A stretch of 36,383 nt of DNA from a virus. The DNA is taken from the IMG/VR virus record IMGVR_UViG_3300031857_000615, positions 1 through 36,383 of that record, one strand, 5' to 3'. A model generated the notes under the pieces. The model ran no database searches, was not told where the DNA came from, and saw only the letters and a program-made list of their open reading frames with translations. Below, piece after piece: positions 16,771-22,961 of this stretch (its first letter is position 1; each line of letters begins with the position of its first letter). The translations under genes were made by a program, and so were the position numbers.

Positions 16771-17054
16771 TTTTTCAAATCGGCCTATGTGGGGTTAGCC
16801 GCGCGCCGCCCCCGGCAGGGGGTACCCCCGGGGGGGGTGGTTTCGCGGGCTGTCGCGCCGGTCGCGCGGGCTGTTTCGTTAGGAATCAACGGGTTACGCT
16901 CGCGCTGACCGCAGAGTGGACGACTTTACATAATGGGTATTATACGCACTGCCGCGCACAACCCTATACAAATCAATAACTTGCGCGTTGTGTAATTTCA
17001 CAGGTTGCATAGTTTTTGCGGATCGGTGCATAAAATCTGTGTTATGTTATAACA
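16771..17054 (-). promoter_or_regulatory. 284-base leader between terS and terL with candidate promoter
   Basis: No gene is supported here. On the minus strand a perfect TATAAT box lies at 16939-16944, but no convincing -35 box sits 16-18 bases upstream, so a phage activator would be needed. A 12-bp perfect palindrome (ATGTTATAACAT) at 17044-17055 overlaps the terS stop. Nearer terL, 16811-16837 is a cluster of overlapping G/C palindromes, and CGCGGGCTGT occurs twice (16844-16853, 16865-16874). This is the longest gap in the leftward arm and a natural place for a late promoter or a pac region. Confidence 0.4.
16811..16837. repeat. Overlapping G/C palindromes in the terL leader
   Basis: GGGGGTACCCCC (16818-16829) is a perfect palindrome that overlaps CCCCCGGGGG (from 16825) and a CCCCC-GGCA-GGGGG hairpin (16809-16822 region). 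The elements are mutually exclusive in RNA, so the terL leader could fold in alternative ways about 40-50 bases before its start codon. Confidence 0.5.
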
Positions 17055-17570
17055 TTACTCGGATTCTGAAGATGCGCGCGCCTGTGGCGACGCGCCTTCC
17101 GCTGTGTCGCGCGTCAGGTTTTCAGGCTCCACGACGCTCACCGTTCGCATGAGGTCACGCACCGCTTGCAGATGCAATTGCGTGGTGTCAGTGATGCGCA
17201 CGTCTTGCTGCACCTTGTTGCCCCATCGTTTTGGATCCATTCGCTCAGCAAGCCACTGCCTCGCACCCATCGCTACCTTCGCAGCGTTCGGATCAATCTG
17301 CTCTGTCTCAACCTTGTCAGCCAGCGCCTCGATGCGCTCGGCATTCGCAAGCGCCCTGGCGTTGCGCACGATCTCGTACCGCTCCATCAAGACTGGATCA
17401 GACTGCATCTTTCGCCATAGCACGCCGTAAGGCACATCACTGCCGCTCACGAATGATCGCAGCGTGTTGCCTTCAGCCAGATGCTCCCAAAGTTGCTCCC
17501 AGAAATCTGGCTTGGAAAGGATCGCCAGTGCCTTCTCTTGCCGCGCTCGCTTGATTGGTGTGCCTGCCAT
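17055..17570 (-). CDS. terS: Terminase small subunit
   Basis: 171 residues. The N-terminal region has an HTH-like arrangement (LWEHLAEGNTLRSFVSGSDVPYGVLWRKM is divided by its turn), followed by YEIVRNARALANAERIEALADKVE, a helix found in terminase small subunits of the Terminase_5-like type, then QWLAERMDPKRWGNK, a motif typical of this family. The C-terminal 30 residues are acidic and disordered and would contact the large subunit. It recognises the packaging site and loads terL, which follows after the leader. The gene starts in a TAATG overlap with the zinc-ribbon gene. Confidence 0.85.
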   Translation of the reverse strand: MAGTPIKRARQEKALAILSKPDFWEQLWEHLAEGNTLRSFVSGSDVPYGVLWRKMQSDPVLMERYEIVRNARALANAERIEALADKVETEQIDPNAAKVAMGARQWLAERMDPKRWGNKVQQDVRITDTTQLHLQAVRDLMRTVSVVEPENLTRDTAEGASPQARASSESE

Positions 17571-17869
17571 TAGTCGTCACTCACATGCACATAGGTTGAA
17601 ACGTCTTCGTAGTCCAAGTCATAGCCCTCCAAGGCGACGACATCAAAGTTCGAGTAGGTCTTTCTCGGTCGCTCCGTTTGATCCACCTTCCTCGAGAGGC
17701 GCACCTGATTCTTGGCCTTGACCTCTTCGGCGTAGACTCGCCGCCAGACGCGCTCGCTCGTGGAGAATCTGAGCCCGCAGCTCATACACTCGCGCCGTCT
17801 TCTCGCCTCGGTCGGGAACTGGTAGACCTTCACGACCTCGCTCGGCTTCCCACACTTTGGGCATTTCAT
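17570..17869 (-). CDS. NrdR-like zinc-ribbon protein without ATP-cone
   Basis: 99 residues. The first 40 match the zinc ribbon of the NrdR repressor: CPKCG (3-7), then RRRRECMSCGLRFSTSE with the second Cys pair. Full NrdR is about 150 residues and has an ATP-cone that senses nucleotides; here the ribbon is followed by a basic linker and an acidic C-terminus (YDLDYEDVSTYVHVSDD), so the nucleotide-sensing part is absent. It could bind DNA as a small regulator or packaging accessory next to terS, with which it overlaps as TAATG. It overlaps the nuclease gene upstream as ATGA. Confidence 0.72.
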   Translation of the reverse strand: MKCPKCGKPSEVVKVYQFPTEARRRRECMSCGLRFSTSERVWRRVYAEEVKAKNQVRLSRKVDQTERPRKTYSNFDVVALEGYDLDYEDVSTYVHVSDD

Positions 17870-18195
17870 CTGTCCGGTAACTCTTTCTTCGCCATCTTCA
17901 TCCAGTCCTCAAGGCGCTGAATGACGAGGAACTCTCGCTTGTCGCCACGGCAGATAACGACAGGCACTTCGTGAGGCGGCGCACAGGCAGCCGTTGCTTG
18001 GTCGATCCACTCGTACACGGCGATGCTCTTTCGTCGCTTTACCTCAAGCACGAACTGCGCAAGGCGAATGTCGCAGCCGCCATCTCTGGCCTGCCCAAGT
18101 TCACGCTTGACGATCCAGCCGGTTCCTTCGGCTAACTTCTCACAGACTTCCCGTTCTGTCTCAGCCCCTCTCTGCCGTTGTCGTTTGCCCATCAT
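17866..18195 (-). CDS. PD-(D/E)XK nuclease, Holliday-junction-resolvase-like
   Basis: 109 residues, about the size of archaeal Hjc. The catalytic series is visible: an early Glu in GAETEREVCEKL, Asp in GGCDIRL, then ExK in FVLEVKRRK and a following Gln in DQATAAC. The C-terminal half carries VPVVICRGDKREFLVI, a strand pair usual in this fold. It probably resolves branched replication intermediates before packaging, which fits its place two genes before the terminase. A different PD-(D/E)XK specificity, such as VRR-nuc-like trimming, is possible. The start has two adjacent ATGs (18195, 18192). Confidence 0.75.
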   Translation of the reverse strand: MMGKRQRQRGAETEREVCEKLAEGTGWIVKRELGQARDGGCDIRLAQFVLEVKRRKSIAVYEWIDQATAACAPPHEVPVVICRGDKREFLVIQRLEDWMKMAKKELPDR

Positions 18196-18196
18196 C

Positions 18197-18571
18197 TCAC
18201 CACGTTGCGCTAATCCTGCCCAAGTCTACCGCATGACACAGGTCATCAATCAAGGGCTTCAGTTTCTTGCGCATCATCTTGCTCGTGACTCTCTGCTGCC
18301 GTCGGATCACGACGTGCCGCCAATAGTATTCACGATGATATTTCTTGCGAGATTTTTTAGGGTTTGAGCGCCAATCTGTAGGCTGTCTTGCTAAATCGAC
18401 CGCTTCGCAAATAATCGCTTTAATTTGATTTTGCTCAAGAACTTCTTTCACCATATTGGAAATCTGGTCTGTCGTATATCCTTTTTTCTTGTGCCCGCTT
18501 TTATGCCACTCGTGCGGTTTTCCTCCGACGCTTTCGGTCAGGCAGATCGGGCAGCGTTTCATTTCGGCCAT
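18197..18571 (-). CDS. Small basic protein with N-terminal Cys/His cluster
   Basis: 124 residues, unrecognised. The N-terminus has CPIC, then HEWHKSGHKKKGY, a spacing that could bind one zinc ion with two Cys and two His. The middle is helical (NMVKEVLEQNQIKAIICEAVDLA), followed by a very basic segment (NPKKSRKKYHREYYWRHVVIRRQQR). The C-terminus has a second helix with the repeated phrase AVDLxR (about residues 58 and 115). It is probably a nucleic-acid binder of the early-to-middle region. It overlaps the upstream gene by 13 bases and lies one base before the nuclease start. Confidence 0.6.
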   Translation of the reverse strand: MAEMKRCPICLTESVGGKPHEWHKSGHKKKGYTTDQISNMVKEVLEQNQIKAIICEAVDLARQPTDWRSNPKKSRKKYHREYYWRHVVIRRQQRVTSKMMRKKLKPLIDDLCHAVDLGRISATW

Positions 18572-18843
18572 GTTGGCTTCCAGTCGTAGATCGGATTACG
18601 TTTCGGAGGGTCACGGTACTTATGCTCGTCAGCCTCGGCAGCAGCCTGCTCGAACGTGTCGAAGACCCCGAGTTGCTTTGGGATCACCCTGCCGTCAGGG
18701 CCGCGACGCCACAGGACGAACTCCTGCTTGCCGTTGATTTGTTGGCCACGGATAGAGAACCGACGGCACGCTGAGGTCTTGCCCCAGAAGTCTGAGTCCT
18801 CCCAGACGAGAGGCCCGGTCAGGTTGAGTTTACCTTGGCTCAT
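18559..18843 (-). CDS. Hypothetical protein (94 aa)
   Basis: 94 residues, not recognised. It reads as a small single-domain protein: a beta-rich start with WEDSDFWGKTSACRRFSIRG, a central VLWRRGPDGRVIPKQLGVFDTFEQAAAEAD in which the last part is a helix, and a Trp/Pro-rich end (DPPKRNPIYDWKPTWPK). The layout of strands leading into FDTFEQAAAEAD resembles small phage proteins that bind a ligand or nucleic acid with one helix packed on a sheet. No catalytic motif is visible. It overlaps both neighbours by 13-14 bases. Confidence 0.6.
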   Translation of the reverse strand: MSQGKLNLTGPLVWEDSDFWGKTSACRRFSIRGQQINGKQEFVLWRRGPDGRVIPKQLGVFDTFEQAAAEADEHKYRDPPKRNPIYDWKPTWPK

Positions 18844-19060
18844 CGGCCCACCCAGGCTTCTTGCCTGCCTCGCCTTGCGCGTCTTGGTAGTGAGCCATCT
18901 TGGCGCCGAAGACTTGCTGGAAGGTACGGATCACTTGAAAGTCATCCGTCCCCATGGCCTCGAGCATACGCTTCGCCATGTCCGTCTCTGCCACCGGATC
19001 AGCCAGCTTGATGCGCTTCTGACTCGTACTGTGGTTTTTATGCAACTTGGGGAGTTTCAT
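18830..19060 (-). CDS. Hypothetical small protein (76 aa)
   Basis: 76 residues, basic at the N-terminus (MKLPKLHKNHSTSQKRIKL) and helical thereafter (AETDMAKRMLEAMGTDDFQVIRTFQQVFGAK). No known domain is recognised. The ATG at 19060 overlaps the stop of a possible FPQ-repeat reading frame as ATGA, and GGGG of the G-tract region already begins inside its first codons. The end overlaps the next gene by 14 bases. It is the first well-supported gene after the G-tract region in the leftward direction. Confidence 0.55.
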   Translation of the reverse strand: MKLPKLHKNHSTSQKRIKLADPVAETDMAKRMLEAMGTDDFQVIRTFQQVFGAKMAHYQDAQGEAGKKPGWADEPR

Positions 19061-19260
19061 ACCGCCCCCACGTCAACTGGGGAAAAACTGGGGGAAAGAC
19101 CAAAACGTGCGTAAGTCATTGATTCTTCGTTCCCCCAGTTGGATCGGGTATATATAACTGGGGAACTGGGGAACTTGGGGAAGAACCCCAAGATTCCCTC
19201 CCCCAGTTGCTTGAGCAACATGGGGAAGACTTGGGGAAACTGGGGAAACTGGGGGAAAGT
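19049..19260. repeat. G-tract (TGGGGAA) repeat region with G-quadruplex motif and hairpins
   Basis: On the + strand, runs of four or five G recur within the shared context ACTGGGGAA at 19049, 19079, 19090, 19160, 19168, 19177, 19222, 19233, 19242 and 19251. The last four (19222-19255) have loops of 7, 5 and 5 bases, a canonical G-quadruplex motif. Inverted copies occur at 19132 and 19200. Two hairpins lie within: CTTGGGG/CCCCAAG (19174-19192) and GTTGCT/AGCAAC (19206-19219). The spacing of 8-11 bases places many tracts on one DNA face. The region directly follows the primase-helicase gene. An origin, an operator array or an mRNA structure are all possible. Confidence 0.75.
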
Positions 19261-19281
19261 TTGTTGCTCAGAACGGCACAT
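19057..19281 (-). CDS. Possible FPQ-repeat small protein read through the G-tract region
   Basis: An open frame of 74 residues runs from ATG at 19281, just inside the primase-helicase end, to a TGA that overlaps the next ATG as ATGA, the coupling seen throughout this genome. It would start MCRSEQQTFPQFPQFPQVFP and contain FFPKFPSSP and SPSFSPVD, simply the translation of TTTCCCCAG repeats. An internal ATG at MLLKQLGEG is also possible. The coupling favours a real gene, while the low complexity favours a non-coding repeat with an accidental frame. I cannot decide from sequence alone. Confidence 0.35.
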   Translation of the reverse strand: MCRSEQQTFPQFPQFPQVFPMLLKQLGEGILGFFPKFPSSPVIYTRSNWGNEESMTYARFGLSPSFSPVDVGAV

Positions 19282-21472
19282 CGTCAGCCTCCTCGACCGC
19301 CTCACCGGCCTTGTACGCCGTGAAGTACCTGCCCTTCGCATGATCCCGCGCCTGCACCTTGGTAATGCTGCCGGCCTTCTCCCACTCATCCAGCACCCGC
19401 CTGACCGTCGCCCTAGCGCCAGCGTCGTTGATGTCCAGCTCCATGTGCTTCGCCACGATACGCCCAGCCCACTGCGTGCTGCGCACATCGGCCCGAACTA
19501 GCAGCGGGTCTTTCGCATACGCCGCCTCAAGTTCGCGCAATACGATTGCCTTCTGCCCCTGCGTCAGTTGCGTGTCAGCCGTCGGTGGGTTCCACTCCTC
19601 AACCACGCCAACCTTGTCGCCCTCGGTATAGATGCCGTCGGCGTTGCCCAACTCCACGCTCACCAACTGCCGCCACAGCCGCTCGTCCGTCGGCGGCCTC
19701 ATGTTGGCCTTCGGGTTCTGTAACCAGAAGTACCGCCGCCGCTCCTTCACGTCGATGCTGTACCGCTCGGCCTCGCCTTGGCTCATGGGTGATGCGATCC
19801 GCACGCTACGGCACGCGCCAAGTAGCGCCGAAGCACCGCGCACGTCCTCGCTTGACGCTTCGTTGCCGTTGCCCTTACGGAAATGATGGACAATCTCGAC
19901 CGCTATATTCCCTTGATCTGCGATGGCGCGCCATTCCCACATGACCTTTTCCATTGCCGGGTTATCGTTCTCGTTCACGCCATGGGTAGCGATGAACGGG
20001 TCAAGGATCATCACGTCGATGCCGAGCGCGTTGATCTGCTCGACGATCTGCTCACGCACTGCCGGCACCTGCATCACCGTGCCGTCAACCGTCTCTGCCA
20101 CGATGATCCGCGTGTCGCGTCCGCTCGTGATAAAAAGGTTGTTGGCGACCTCGTGTGCGTCTAACTCATAGTTCATGCAGATCGCGCCGAGCCTGCGCTG
20201 CAACTCCTCAAGCGGGTCTTCGCCGTTGTGCACCCAGACCTTCAGCGGCCCGGTCGGTAACTGCCACTTGCCGCGGAAGAGATCGCGCCCGAGTGCCATG
20301 CTCACCGCCTCAACCATCGTCATCGACGATTTACCGCCACCACCCGCACCGGCAGTCATGCCTACCATGCGGCGCATGTAGTGGAAGCCATACAGCCATT
20401 GCCGTGGCGGTATTGACCTCGGGTCGATCGGTTCCCAGCGCCGCGCGGAAATGCCGCCACCTGTCGGCGCGACGCTCTGCACGATACTGAACTCAGGCTC
20501 AAATGATGGTGCCATGCCCTGCGCCTCCGGCAGGTTTTCGTAACTACGAATATCCACCTCGGGCAAGTCCTTCGGCAGCTCCGGCACCACGTTGATCCTT
20601 ACGTCTGGCATAGTGCCGCCAAACTTACGCACCGCACTCGCCGCCATCGGCTCAATGCGGCTGCGCAAGTCCACGCCATCGGCGTTGCGACTGCTGCCGC
20701 TGCTGTCAAGCAGTTCGGTGAGCGCCGCCACCACGTCGTCGTAATCCATGCCCCGTGCGGCCCAGCGGCTTGACAGTTTCAGCATCGCCTCGTACCGCCC
20801 CTCGCCACGGGCAAACGCCTCCACGAGCTGCTGATTACTACGAGTGTCACGCCCTGTCTTCGGGTCAGTGCCTTGCGCCTGGTGGTACACCAGCGCCAAG
20901 TCCACGGCCTGATCTACGCACCTGCCATGCGACTCAAACCACTTGTACTTCGCGCCACGCACTGCGCCAAAGTAGAAGCTCTGGCTCAGTGTGAAGCTCT
21001 CGCGGCTGGCAATACCACCGAGCGCGAAGTTGGCACGCGCGACATAGACTGCCCTTTGCGCCGGGACTGCCGGCTCAGAGAGTGGCAGCAGCGCACGCCA
21101 CCTTGGCGCCCCCTCGGTGTAACTCGCAGACGTGTAGATCAGCGCGACAAGCCCTGCCGCCTGAAGGCGCAGGATGCCCTCCTCTGGCGTAACCTCCTCG
21201 CCGTCGTAGTCCACCTCGATGCCGTATACACGCTTGACGTTTGCCGCATGCCGCAGCCCACCGCCGTCGCTTACGAGGTCGCCGTACTCACAGAGCGAGA
21301 GCAGCGGGCACGACTGCTTGGACATGTGCGCGACCGGCTGCGCAATCATGCGCACCACGTCTGTCCATGCCGCGTCGGCGTATTCCTTTTTCTCTTTGGC
21401 CTGTACGTTGGGGAAGACGGTGTAGGTAATCAGCGGCCCACTATCGTCAACCCGTGTCATGCTTTTCATCAT
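19268..21472 (-). CDS. Bifunctional primase-helicase (AEP-like N-terminus, RepA/AAA_25 ATPase)
   Basis: 734 residues. Residues about 1-200 look like an archaeo-eukaryotic-type primase: acidic VDYD (87-90), YTSASY, RWRALLPL (124-131). A linker leads to a RecA-like hexameric helicase of RepA type: Walker A AGAGGGGKSS (374-383), Walker B VMILDPF (487-493) and sensor VHHFRKG (528-534). A winged-helix-like C-terminal segment follows (about 640-715). The last residues, EEADDVPF, mimic the acidic tip of bacterial SSB, which recruits replication partners. It would open and prime the phage origin for host DNA polymerase. It overlaps the HNH gene by ATGA and is followed by the G-tract region. The start could be M1, M2 or M5. 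Confidence 0.85.
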   Translation of the reverse strand: MMKSMTRVDDSGPLITYTVFPNVQAKEKKEYADAAWTDVVRMIAQPVAHMSKQSCPLLSLCEYGDLVSDGGGLRHAANVKRVYGIEVDYDGEEVTPEEGILRLQAAGLVALIYTSASYTEGAPRWRALLPLSEPAVPAQRAVYVARANFALGGIASRESFTLSQSFYFGAVRGAKYKWFESHGRCVDQAVDLALVYHQAQGTDPKTGRDTRSNQQLVEAFARGEGRYEAMLKLSSRWAARGMDYDDVVAALTELLDSSGSSRNADGVDLRSRIEPMAASAVRKFGGTMPDVRINVVPELPKDLPEVDIRSYENLPEAQGMAPSFEPEFSIVQSVAPTGGGISARRWEPIDPRSIPPRQWLYGFHYMRRMVGMTAGAGGGGKSSMTMVEAVSMALGRDLFRGKWQLPTGPLKVWVHNGEDPLEELQRRLGAICMNYELDAHEVANNLFITSGRDTRIIVAETVDGTVMQVPAVREQIVEQINALGIDVMILDPFIATHGVNENDNPAMEKVMWEWRAIADQGNIAVEIVHHFRKGNGNEASSEDVRGASALLGACRSVRIASPMSQGEAERYSIDVKERRRYFWLQNPKANMRPPTDERLWRQLVSVELGNADGIYTEGDKVGVVEEWNPPTADTQLTQGQKAIVLRELEAAYAKDPLLVRADVRSTQWAGRIVAKHMELDINDAGARATVRRVLDEWEKAGSITKVQARDHAKGRYFTAYKAGEAVEEADDVPF

Positions 21473-22062
21473 ACCGCTGGCCTCGCGCCCTTCTTGCTGT
21501 TACAGGATCGGCAAAGGATACCGAGTTTTGCCCTGACCATGTGATAGTCCTGCCATCGGCGTTCGTCTTCTTTGTTGCTGAACTTGAAGCCAGAGCCTTC
21601 GTGTTCTTCTATTTGCAAGGCCCCGACTTCGCTCAGGTATTCAGACGCCAGACTTGAGAACGGGGGCCAAGCGTGGTCAACCGTCAAAAGCTCCGTCGTT
21701 GCACATTTCTCGCAAGCCTTTTCTGCGGTCTTAGAGAACTCAATCATTTGCTCTCTAATGGCATCCCGCATGACTTGGTTATATCGCGCACGGATATGCT
21801 GCGCGATGTCTTCCTGCCCAATCTGAATGGCTTTGCGCCACGACCAGCCCTGCGGCTCGACCCAATCGTAGGCTAGAACTACCACATGCCGATCGTTTGT
21901 GGCATAGTGTGGGTCGATAGCGCGACATGCGTACCGAAGTTCGCATCCAGTGACTATCGAAAACTCTGCTAAGTCATCGTCATTGAAAGGAATGCCGTAA
22001 TCATTCCGATCAATAATCTCCCGGGCCCGCTCAATGCGGGCCTTTTTTGTCATCTTCGTCAT
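21469..22062 (-). CDS. HNH endonuclease-like protein
   Basis: 197 residues. The C-terminal half has a zinc-bound HNH arrangement: CEKCATTELLTVDHAWPPF with the catalytic DH, then after about 50 residues LGILCRSCNSKKGAR with the second Cys pair and the Asn. This resembles phage HNH proteins with a DUF3223-like lead-in. The N-terminal 110 residues are helical and may bind DNA or a partner. It may be a homing-type or replication-linked nicking enzyme. It is coupled to the primase-helicase (ATGA) rather than inserted in a gene, which favours a phage function over a free-standing homing endonuclease. Confidence 0.72.
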   Translation of the reverse strand: MTKMTKKARIERAREIIDRNDYGIPFNDDDLAEFSIVTGCELRYACRAIDPHYATNDRHVVVLAYDWVEPQGWSWRKAIQIGQEDIAQHIRARYNQVMRDAIREQMIEFSKTAEKACEKCATTELLTVDHAWPPFSSLASEYLSEVGALQIEEHEGSGFKFSNKEDERRWQDYHMVRAKLGILCRSCNSKKGARPAV

Positions 22063-22077
22063 CGTCTCTCTCCTTCG

Positions 22078-22260
22078 TCATTTGCCTCGGAAGACCATCT
22101 TCCAAGTGCGCTCAACTCTGTCCAACAGGTGGTCAAGCCAATCCTTCTCTTCCTCCGGCTGCCACACCACCACCGGATCAACCGGCAGGCTCTTAGGCTT
22201 GCGCGGCTTGGCGGCCTTGCTCTGGCGTTTGGCTGGGGTTTTCTTGATTGCTTTCTTCAT
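22078..22260 (-). CDS. Small bipartite basic/acidic protein (60 aa)
   Basis: 60 residues from ATG at 22260, which overlaps the regulator stop as ATGA; the longer frame upstream belongs to the regulator gene. The first half is a Lys/Ala/Pro-rich histone-like segment (MKKAIKKTPAKRQSKAAKPR), the second half an acidic, Trp-rich amphipathic helix (EEEKDWLDHLLDRVERTW). The family is not recognised. As the second gene of the leftward operon it is expressed early together with the regulator. A DNA-binding accessory is plausible from its composition. Confidence 0.6.
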   Translation of the reverse strand: MKKAIKKTPAKRQSKAAKPRKPKSLPVDPVVVWQPEEEKDWLDHLLDRVERTWKMVFRGK

Positions 22261-22466
22261 GGGTATAAGTCCGGTCGCAGTTTGTGCCGTGATATCCCGC
22301 TTGCGACTTCTAACGGGATGGCCTTCAAGGCAGGAACCCTGCCCCTCTTGATCCAATATTGAACGGCTTGCTGGGTTACGCCTAGCTTTTTCGCCGTCGC
22401 CGTTTGTCCGCCCAATACGTCCACTGCGTGGACAAGGGCGATAGTCTCAGATGGTGGTTTTTTCAT
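22257..22466 (-). CDS. Cro/YdaS-like helix-turn-helix regulator
   Basis: 69 residues from ATG at 22466; two in-frame TTG codons lie just upstream. The core LGGQTATAKKLGVTQQAVQYWIKRGRVPA is a textbook Cro/CI or YdaS-type HTH with recognition helix QQAVQYWIKRG, and the ending RHKLRPDLYP is a hallmark of the YdaS_antitoxin/Cro group. It is the first gene of the leftward arm and faces the divergent control region, so it very likely represses or balances the two arms. Its own promoter leaves almost no 5' leader. No partner CI or integrase gene is found, so whether the phage is temperate is open. Confidence 0.85.
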   Translation of the reverse strand: MKKPPSETIALVHAVDVLGGQTATAKKLGVTQQAVQYWIKRGRVPALKAIPLEVASGISRHKLRPDLYP

Positions 22467-22474
22467 GGCCAACA

Positions 22475-22503
22475 AGGATATTTTGTCTGTCGTTTTGTGT
22501 CAA
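22475..22503 (-). promoter_or_regulatory. Promoter of the Cro/YdaS-like gene
   Basis: On the minus strand TTGACA (22503-22498) is followed by exactly 17 bases and TATCCT (22480-22475), a strong sigma-70 arrangement. Only 8 bases separate the -10 box from the ATG at 22466, so the message would have a leader of about 2-3 bases, or none if one of the upstream TTG codons is used. Confidence 0.7.
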
Positions 22504-22521
22504 CAATTCGATCTGACAAAA
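22481..22521. promoter_or_regulatory. Candidate operator: TTTTGTC/GACAAAA inverted repeat
   Basis: TTTTGTC at 22481-22487 and its inverse GACAAAA at 22515-22521 flank a third, direct TTTTGTG at 22493-22499. The elements cover the spacer and -35 box of the leftward promoter and approach the rightward one, the position expected for binding by the Cro/YdaS-like protein. Confidence 0.45.
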
Positions 22522-22526
22522 AGTGC

Positions 22527-22555
22527 TTGTATTATTTTTTTACCCGAACTAGGAT
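22527..22555 (+). promoter_or_regulatory. Candidate rightward promoter for the early + strand operon
   Basis: TTGTAT (22527-22532), a 17-base spacer and TAGGAT (22550-22555) give a moderate sigma-70 match, starting transcription near 22562 with a leader of about 48 bases before the gene at 22610. An alternative -10 TATTAT at 22530-22535 lacks a good -35. Some promoter is required here because the + strand operon has no other upstream gap. Confidence 0.35.
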
Positions 22556-22609
22556 TGCACCCATGGACGGCATGGTGCCGGACAGAAGCGATAAAAGAGG
22601 TACATTCAA

Positions 22610-22819
22610 ATGCTCAAGCAAATTCAGAACTTAATCGACAACGGTTTTAGCGCCTACCGCATCAGCCAACTGCTAAAGGCAAATGGTAAGCGCGTTTTCT
22701 GTTTCGGTAGTTACTACACGGTTGGCAATAACTCAGCGAATCGAATTTGCTTTTATGAGACTGACAACGGTGTGAAGTGCCGATTCGTCAACTCCTCAAA
22801 TAATGAGGTGGCGGCCTAA
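22610..22819 (+). CDS. First gene of the early rightward operon, hypothetical (69 aa)
   Basis: 69 residues, preceded by AGAGGT at a good distance from the ATG. The N-terminal half is a helical pair (LKQIQNLIDNGFSAYRISQLLKANG) that could be a small HTH-like unit; the second half is beta-rich (VFCFGSYYTVG, RICFYETDNGVKCRFVNSS). No family is recognised. It is less GC-rich than most of the window, as is the control region before it, which may mark recent acquisition. The first-gene position in an early operon often holds host-takeover or anti-defence proteins; that is inference only. Confidence 0.6.
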   Translation: MLKQIQNLIDNGFSAYRISQLLKANGKRVFCFGSYYTVGNNSANRICFYETDNGVKCRFVNSSNNEVAA

Positions 22820-22844
22820 GCCGCCCCTCACGGGAGAAGCGATC

Positions 22845-22961
22845 ATGTTAGAAATTATTTCCGGCTACGCCACCCCCGCCGACTGGATGATGGCCGCACA
22901 AGGTCTCGCCATCTTCGCCGCCGTCTGCTTTGTCACGGCGTGGATCACGGGTGAGTGGTAA
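22845..22961 (+). CDS. Single-span membrane microprotein (38 aa)
   Basis: 38 residues, with a ribosome site (GGGAG) upstream and a TAATG overlap with the next gene. After MLEIISGYATPADWMMAA, residues about 18-34 form one hydrophobic span (GLAIFAAVCFVTAW), and the end is ITGEW. The size and the coupled arrangement match other early-operon microproteins here. The function is unknown; it would sit in the inner membrane. Confidence 0.55.
   Translation: MLEIISGYATPADWMMAAQGLAIFAAVCFVTAWITGEW

Noticed and set aside
19282-19488. Upstream extension of the FPQ-repeat frame to 143 codons
   Set aside because: The extension overlaps the primase-helicase coding region in another frame and shows only Arg/Ser/Trp-rich shadow sequence; only the part from 19281 onward deserves consideration.
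22563-22634. Short + strand frame MDGMVPDRSDKRG in the divergent control region
   Set aside because: It has no ribosome site, overlaps the well-placed start at 22610 in another frame and contains no recognisable feature.
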